From positions 4,030,001-4,094,000 of the forward strand of contig NC_081548.1 of assembly GCF_901000735.1 (NCBI RefSeq): a DNA stretch of 64,000 bases, given 5' to 3'. The stretch is from Corylus avellana (Eukaryota > Streptophyta > Magnoliopsida > Fagales > Betulaceae). Of the stretch, positions 57,326-64,000 are shown piece by piece. The notes beneath the pieces were generated by a model. The model was not told the origin of the DNA and ran no database searches. It saw nothing but the letters and a program-made list of their open reading frames with translations. The translations under genes were made by a program, and so were the position numbers. Each line of letters starts with the position of its first letter. The stretch's first letter is position 1.

Positions 57326-57584
57326 GAGCCAGTTTGTGCGTTTCAAAATAAAATAAAATAAAGTGCCTTATTTAGAAGTGCGTTTTTAAAAAATTATGGT
57401 TTAAAAACATTAAAAAAATATATATACATTTTTAAATTAAGGATGTACGTTTTAAAAAACACAATTTTAAAAGTTAAACTGCAATTTTAAAGGCCAAACT
57501 ACATTTTATCAAATGCTTAATTACATTTTTTAAAAATCATGTTTTTAAATCGCATGTTTTGAAACCGTAAATCCAAACAGACAA
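57326..57584. mobile_element. Diverged PIF/Harbinger-type MITE
   Basis: The ends GAGCCAGTTTGTGCG and the complement of AATCCAAACAGAC resemble the GGGCC-GTTTGG termini of the other members. TAA flanks each side. Internal TTTAAAAA-GCAATTTTAAA repeats match the family style. Confidence 0.5.
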
Positions 57585-59029
57585 TAAGTATATCTTTGGG
57601 ATATAGGTCTTGACTCATGACCTTTTTTAGACATGCTAAGATGCAAATGCTTTGTTTGCTTCAAACATGAAAGGTATGTTTATTTTTGCTAAGCAGATAA
57701 TGCTCTATATTGCCTTTTTTTTTGGTATTATATGTTTCAAGATATTTGTTAAAGAAAACACAAAAGTGAAGGAAACTTACTTTAGAAAGTACATCTACAA
57801 GGGTCCCAAACACATGCAACCAAATGATCTCAAAGCTTTCCAACAAATCTTGCTTTTAATCTATTACTAACTGATCCAATTATTTATGATTTGTATATCT
57901 ATTTTAATAGATTGGATCAATAATTAATCTATGATCAGAATATATAAAAAGGTGTCCATAAAATTAATTAACTTAAAACCTAAACTAAACCTGAAATAAA
58001 ATTAAGTGAATTTTTAACTCATTTGTCTTATATATAGTTTCCTCCGCCCCCCTCCCCCTTATATATAGTTTATCTAGACTTAAATAGAATTAAGAGAAGT
58101 GTTTTGTTTTCGTTTTTTTTGTTCATCTCCGTACAAAAGATAGGCAAATATACTTTTGAATATGTAGACTCAACGTAAATCTCACAGATTTAATGGTAGA
58201 TTGGTAAAAGAGATGGACAAGAGATGAGCTATAAATAGATATGTAATATCTCTCTAAAATCAATTGTGAATAATATTTAATTTCTCTTAATTGAAGGAAA
58301 AAGTTCCAAAGGTTCACGAGGTTTCACCTGTTATCTGATCACGCCTTAAGGTTTAAAAGTTATCAAATCACTCTCTACACTGGATGCACCATGTCATTAA
58401 CACATCAACTCAAAACTTAAAAACTGGTCACGTAAGCTAGAACCTTGCCAATTTTTTATTTTCTGAGTTTTGGTTGATGTGTTAGTTTTTTAAGCTCTAG
58501 CTTACATGTTAATGATGTGGCATGTCCAACATGATGTATGTTTGATGTAAACTAGTTGATTGAATGGTTTAGTCTGGACACCCGTCTTCTTTTTATTGGA
58601 CGTGACATAGCCTGATGACCATGTGTCATTCATTATCGTTAAAAAGTTAACCAAAGGAAAATATGAGGCATTGTTTGATAACGGTGCAATTTGTAGGAAG
58701 TGATTTATAAGCTTTAAGCTTAATTAACGATTTGATAAAAGGGAAAACTTCATAGACCACTTAAGCATTTTCCCCATAATTTTATCTAAAAGAGGTATGT
58801 GCATTTTATTATTTGTGGATTCTTCCATCCACATTTCATTTTGTTAAATTTTGTAACAAGATTAGTGGCATGGCATGATTCACCCCCTCCTCGTGGAACG
58901 GGCAAATGAATCTCTCATTTTTATATTGAGATTGAGATTATATGCAATTTCAAGAATCTAAGTAGTTTCATTCAAAATGAAAAGTTGCCTGAATTGAGTT
59001 ACTTAAGCCTTTAAAAAATGAAAAATCAA

Positions 59030-59330
59030 AGGAACCATTGGGTGGTTGGACCACCCTTTAAGGTGGTTGGCCACCTCTTTACCTTCAAAGGGATGGTCGG
59101 CCATCTAAGGGTGTAGTTGGAATAGGACGATGATGCAGGGTGGTGTAATGAGTTCGCAATAGCAAACAACAATAGAATCACAACTGATTTTTTGAGTAAA
59201 ACAAATCTAACCAAAACAGGTAAAACTAACTTGCATTAGATGACCACCCCAAAAGGATGACCGATCATCTTCTAACCCTATGAGGGAGTTGTCAGCCATC
59301 CTAAGAATGTAGTTGGAGTAGATCAACAAT
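59030..59330. repeat. Hairpin-rich GGTGGTTGGCCACC repeats
   Basis: Several short inverted repeats built on GGTGGTTGG-CCACC and GGTCGGCCATC. They probably come from a decayed fold-back element. No boundaries were defined. Confidence 0.45.
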
Positions 59331-60383
59331 CTTATAAGGGCGCAAAGAGCAGCACATTCGCCCCTCCATGACTTGGAGGGTGGTGTCTCAGATGTTTATG
59401 AATAGCCTACTACCCTCTCACCGCCCAAGAAAGTAGTTAATTACCTCATGAAAGCGGCTAGTATGGTCCAACCATCAAAACCACTCCCTTGAAGTGGGTA
59501 ATCACACCCTTTTAATAAAACGAAGATCAATAATTCCTCAATGAAGTGACCAACCACCTTAAAGGATATTTTGACTATTCGCTAATTCTTTTAATTTTTT
59601 TTTTCTTATGTGACTCAATTTAGATAGTTCATTTTGAATGTACTTTCTAAATCTTTTAAAATTGCAGCCCTGCAATTGATTGGAGACGTCAATCAATCCA
59701 AGACTGGAAAAGTTTCAATTTTTCTTCTAGTCCAAGATAAAATGTGCTACATGATACTGCCGGCCTGCTACCGCCACCATACATGACTTTATCACGTGCA
59801 TTTTTTTCCACAGTACTCATTGATTTTGCTTCCTTCAATGATAAGCAACCAAAGGTTCTAAACATTTACCTCACTTCCATTCAACAATTTCTTTTTTGTT
59901 TTGCTTTGTTTTTTTTTTTCCGTCTAAGCCCATCTTTAGATCTGATCTTGGTGGTAGTTGTGGTGAATGATGAACAGGGGATTTGGCTTAAATGCTGTTA
60001 AAAAAAAAAAAAATTGTAATTTTTTAATGGTCTAGATTTAATTTCAAGTTTTCCATTTTAAAAAAAAAAAAGTAAAATTTTATCTAGACCATTGAAAAAA
60101 TTACTTTGTATTCTTTTCTCCCGACCCGAGTTGCATATTGAAAGGAGGAAGCGGTAAGAATACAAAATAGATATGAAGGAAATCCTTAGGAGAACACTAA
60201 TCTAGGCTCAAGCATTTCAATACTCTGTCTTCCTCATATCTCTCACAATATACCTAAAGTTAATAAGTACATTCTCTCATCCCCTCAATATATATAGTTC
60301 TCTTACAAATCCTGCTCTCATCCCCTCAATATATATATATTTATATATTTCTCTTACAGATCCTGCTCTCATTTGCTGTCTCA

Positions 60384-62817
60384 TCAAGACCCATCATTGC
60401 CATTAGCACCACTTCCTCCTTTCCTGCTTGCTGTTGTGTTCTTCAGTATCTGCAAATTCAATTGATAACATGCAAATATTTAGATGTCATGCAGGGTAAT
60501 TTGAGATCCAGATAGTTCACAGGTCCCAACTCTTTCAACAATTCATGAGATTTTATCTACAAACACCAGAAGAATCATCGGTCAACGAAATGACAGTAGT
60601 AGACCGCAAATCATGAATATCTCTTTCCTATTTTTCTGTATTAGAATATTAATTAAATAATTAAATTAATCACTTCTTATAAGTTTCGACTCGTAAGATA
60701 AGTCGTGATTTAATATGATATTAGAATTTAGGAACACAGTTTTGAGTTCAAAGCTTGTTTCCGTCATTCACTTTCTATTTCGTTTAAATATTTTATGTGT
60801 TGGGCTAACATTTGAAGGAGAGTTTTAAAATATTAATTAAATGATTAGATCAATTAGGTTTTATAAACTTACACTTTTGTGATAAATAGTAAATTCATAC
60901 CATGAACTACCCCATCCCAATATGGAAAGCATTAACTACCTCATCTTAAGAGGTGATATGGTTGGGAAAAGTCATGTGGTCGGACAGAGACAGAACAAAA
61001 AAAACAAAAGATGATATTTCTACTGTTCATCTGTTACAGCAACCAAAGCATATACAAAATATCACAAACATTATATCCTCATCCTTAAGCAAAAAGAATA
61101 ATTAAAAAAGGCCTATCAGGACCCTTACCCACCCAATTTTACCTCATTATCGACAACAAGATCAAGGGCATTCTAATAATTGATGAAAAATACTAAACTA
61201 CATATCTAACTACCATGGCCCAAACAAATCATTTATTATGATTACCCACGTATTCATTTTCCCAAATGATATTTATAGCACCAGAAGAATGCGTCAGCTA
61301 TTATGGAAGACTTTGAGCTCACAAGTGAGGAAAGTGTAAGAATATCAATTAAATGATGAGAAACGCTACATATATTTCCAAGTACTTACTTCCAAGTATT
61401 TACTTTCTAATGTGGTAGTAAAAATCGCCATTGATATACGGGAAATGCTACACATACTTCCAAGTGACGCCGTAGTGAAAATCACCAGAAATTTTGATGT
61501 GTCCAAAGATGATTTTCACTATTACTTTAGCGAATATGCATTTGAAAGTACGTGTAACATTTCTCTTGGAAGTAAGTATAAAATTTCTCTTAAATTATTA
61601 TTTCTATCTGCTTAATCCTGTGGGATAAGTGGTTGTTTTAACTTCTCCCCAATTCACCTCCAAAACTAGATTTCAGTTACTAGGCATGTAATGATAGGTT
61701 GGGAAAAACAATACTAAATTTGGTGAAGACATTAAAAAAAAAAAAAAAACAGGAAAAAAGAAGAAGCTATGAGATCTAAAATAAAGACAATGCCCTTCCA
61801 AAGAAACAATTATGTCAAAATCATGATGATGATGATACTATGGTATGATATGGTGGTGATGTACATACATGTCTAAGCATCTGATTCTCATTCTGTAAGG
61901 TGGAGAGCCTCTCTTCAAGCTCAGAGTTCTTCTTCTCCAACTCTTTCACCCTCGTTTCCAAGTCATTCAAGTATGCCTTCTTCCTCTCCCTTGCTTGCTG
62001 TGCTGACACTCTATTCCTCAGCAACCTTTTTTTTCCCCCAATTTTCGCACCCCCCACCACCAAAATACACAATATCACCCAAATGCCACTAGACCCCACA
62101 AAGAAAACGGATAGCTAGAAAAGGGCAGAACGGTAATAAATCAATACCTCTTCAGCCGCTTGCTTTCTTTGTCTGCTGGACTTCTGCCTCTCTTCCTCTG
62201 ACCTTCCCCTGATGCTTGAACCCGGTCTGGACCGGCCACTGAACCGGTTTCTCGCCCCGAGGCTGAGGTTCCTGCAGATTCACCGCCTATCTCTGGAACC
62301 CTCCTGATCTCCTCATCACTCTCAAGGCCTGGAATAATTGAGAAAGAAATATTAAATGTATATACTAAAAAAATTTACTAAGAAAAAAAATGCAAGAGGA
62401 GGGTGTAATGTTAGACTCGAGGATTTTCTCGGGAAAATAGAGAGATACCCAGTTGAGAAAACCTCGATTTGTACTAAACCCAGATGGGAAATTTTGATTT
62501 TCTTTGACATCATGAAGAAAGCCAATCATACATGGGAAGGGAAAAGAATATTTTTTTTTTTAGCATTTCACAAAAACCAAGAGTGGAAATTTGAAATTGG
62601 AAATCTTCTTGAAATCAAAGAGAGAAAGAAAGATTAAATCAAACAGGCAAACCAGATTAAGATAACCTGTTTAACGGGAAAAAAAAAAAATAGAAACGAG
62701 TGAGAGAAATAGAATTCGACCTTCCTTGATTTCAAGTTGAAGAGCGGAGCTCGAAGATCTTTCGCTGCTTGAAGGCAGAGAATTCGCCGCAATGGAACTT
62801 GTTGCCTGCTCTTGCAT
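60384..62817 (-). CDS. HY5: bZIP transcription factor HY5 (ELONGATED HYPOCOTYL 5)
   Basis: Four minus-strand exons: 62817-62721, 62328-62148, 62025-61869 and 60449-60384. They join in frame to 166 aa (Arabidopsis HY5: 168). [20 protein letters not shown] starts the protein. A COP1-interaction motif with flanking acidic residues follows ([13 protein letters not shown]43-P44). A basic nuclear region ([17 protein letters not shown]) precedes the bZIP: N97-x7-R105 in [13 protein letters not shown] and a leucine zipper to about 145. The tail [14 protein letters not shown] is typical. HY5 is a nuclear activator of light responses, binds ACGT-core G-boxes and is degraded through COP1 in darkness. 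Intron 2 is only 122 bp and its acceptor (GGGGGAAAAAAAAG/G) lacks a polypyrimidine tract. Intron 3 (1.4 kb) holds MITE debris. Confidence 0.95.
61357..61580. mobile_element. MITE debris in HY5 intron 3
   Basis: GAGAAACGCTACATATATTTCC, GGGAAATGCTACACATACTT and the complementary GAAAGTACGTGTAACATTTCTC form overlapping direct and inverted copies of one terminus, the same family as 54961-55134. It looks like one element inserted into another. Confidence 0.6.
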
Positions 62818-63300
62818 TGCGTGTACAACTACAAGAAACACAGAGATAGAGAGGGAGAGACAGAATTTTCTCAGGCTTTCGGAGAGAGAAAAGAGCGGGA
62901 CATTAATGTTACGGCACGTAAATCCTACGGAGAGTGTTCAGAGAGATCGTAGCCATTAGATCTGTCTGGATCCGACGGATACGAGAATGGGATCGTGGAG
63001 AGATATAAGCCATGAGGAGTGGCAATAATCAAAGGTCTGCAGAGGAGAGTCGTGGAAGTTCCCAGACCTTCAGATTAGGGATAGATCCGACGGATGGGAC
63101 AGAAGCTCGAAGCAGTATACAATGTATGGGGACCACGTATGGGCTGTCCGGAAGGAAGTGCTTAGGTGTTTCTCGATCTTTACGAAAGCTTTTGCAAACA
63201 ATTAGGAAAGAAAATCGACATGAATCTTCTTCATTGCGGTTTCTGCACGTGCGTTTTGCTAGTTGGTCCTTCTAAAACCTTAGATAAATCATTTTTTTTT
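62818..63300 (-). promoter_or_regulatory. HY5 leader and promoter with ACGT-core elements
   Basis: GA-rich leader (62840-62900). Above it are a CACGTA core at 62915-62920, a CCACGTA at about 63137 and a perfect palindromic G-box CACGTG at 63246-63251, about 430 bp upstream of the start codon. HY5 protein binds such elements and is known to regulate its own gene in Arabidopsis. The transcription start was not located. A plus-strand open frame at 63012-63275 has no recognisable domain and is not called. Confidence 0.5.
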
Positions 63301-64000
63301 TCTTTTTTCTTTTTTAAATGACAATTAAATTTCAACCTAATTTATTAAACTATATTTATTCTCACATGCATTTTATTCAATACAATTAATTTGGACATTA
63401 AAAGAATTTACTTGTCAAAGTGATTAACTCAATATTGAGGTGATATATATATATAGGTGATATTGTCTATTGGGATGATATAGTAGGGTGAATCTGAAGT
63501 TAACGTTTGTAGCACAATGTGAAAATGACATATGGTATTGGTAGGGCATGAAATATATATATATATATATATTGTACGATAGATTGCTGAACAGATATAG
63601 GGCATTTTGTCTTCTCAGCTTGACAATTTCTTAGCAACCCCACAAATATCATCTACGGGATCAAATTTGCATGCAAAATTTTTTATTTTATTATTATTAT
63701 TATTATTATAAAAGTCGATTAAAAAATTTCAACCACAATCGAAATAGGATTGTTATTTCATGGTTTACATTAGATTTTACCTATCTAAGAGCTTATATGT
63801 TATTATGTCATTTAAAATTTTAAATGACGTGACCTATGTTTAAATTATGTGACATTATATACATAGTTAAATGAACAAAATCTAGACCATGAAATGAATC
63901 TTCTACATTTTCAAATTCCTGCGAAGACTTGGTACATGCTAATAGTCTATTAAAATTAAAACTCTATAACCAAAATACAAAATTTAAAACTTCAATTGCT
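63301..64000. other. Intergenic, SSRs only
   Basis: A TA run at about 63552-63573 and an ATT run at about 63687-63710 in AT-rich DNA. No gene. Confidence 0.6.

Larger units (their letters stand above)
54391..60383. other. Intergenic between HY5 and CESA1: CESA1 leader/promoter, MITEs, no gene
   Basis: The CT-rich CESA1 leader lies around 54540-54600. The rest is AT-rich with poly(A)/poly(T) tracts, MITEs (54961-55134 and about 57326-57584), a (TTTTTG)n run (about 55609-55637), a 22-bp direct repeat (56022 and 56164) and a hairpin-rich stretch (59030-59330). The short open frames here show no recognisable domains. The part below 60383 is the HY5 3' region. Confidence 0.55.

Noticed and set aside
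63012..63275. An 87-codon frame upstream of HY5
   Set aside because: No domain, position in the HY5 promoter, and ordinary composition. Probably chance.

Overview
This is a nuclear window from a flowering plant, a eudicot and probably a woody rosid. The evidence is AT-rich intergenic DNA with dense transposon debris, GT-AG introns, SSR tracts, and genes of plant-specific families (cellulose synthase CESA1, the bZIP factor HY5, a plastid BT1-type adenylate carrier, a gibberellin-oxidase-like dioxygenase, a wall-associated-kinase fragment). I could not name the species. Four runs of N (2427-2446, 8054-8153, 24168-24267, 29652-29751) show it is a scaffolded assembly.

Layout. 1-8 kb: a broken wall-associated-kinase fragment, a CACTA element with palindromic subterminal repeats, and a decayed Ty1/copia element containing a Ty3/gypsy integrase remnant and a possible small-protein exon. 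8-16 kb: AT-rich DNA with several terminal-inverted-repeat elements. The most notable is a Pack-MULE-like element (12265-13575) with about 215-bp inverted repeats and a perfect 9-bp target duplication, carrying the 3' part of a bHLH gene. 17-19 kb: a complete three-exon 2-oxoglutarate/Fe(II) dioxygenase gene on the minus strand. 20-24 kb: a second CACTA-type terminus, a PIF/Harbinger MITE, and a diverged tandem duplication interrupted by a MULE-like MITE.

25.6-37.6 kb: a ~4-kb block present twice (25659-29651 and 33510-37575), separated by an assembly gap and a gag-only copia-type retrotransposon ending in an LTR. The arrangement is best explained as two haplotypes joined by the scaffolder, one carrying a retrotransposon insertion that the other lacks.

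38-63 kb is the gene-rich part: BT1-like carrier (plus strand, 3 exons, 395 aa), an Alba nucleic-acid-binding protein (minus, 5 exons, 129 aa), CESA1 (minus, 14 exons, 1084 aa) and HY5 (minus, 4 exons, 166 aa). I placed all splice sites by hand; every gene joins in frame with GT-AG introns. These genes look intact and independently regulated. They share no pathway, apart from the loose link that CESA1, HY5 and the dioxygenase all bear on growth and elongation.

No clearly undescribed system stands out. The strongest leads are the Pack-MULE/bHLH chimera, whose start codon lies in the transposon terminus, the presumed presence/absence retrotransposon at 25659, and the palindromic repeat arrays in the CACTA ends and the LTR.
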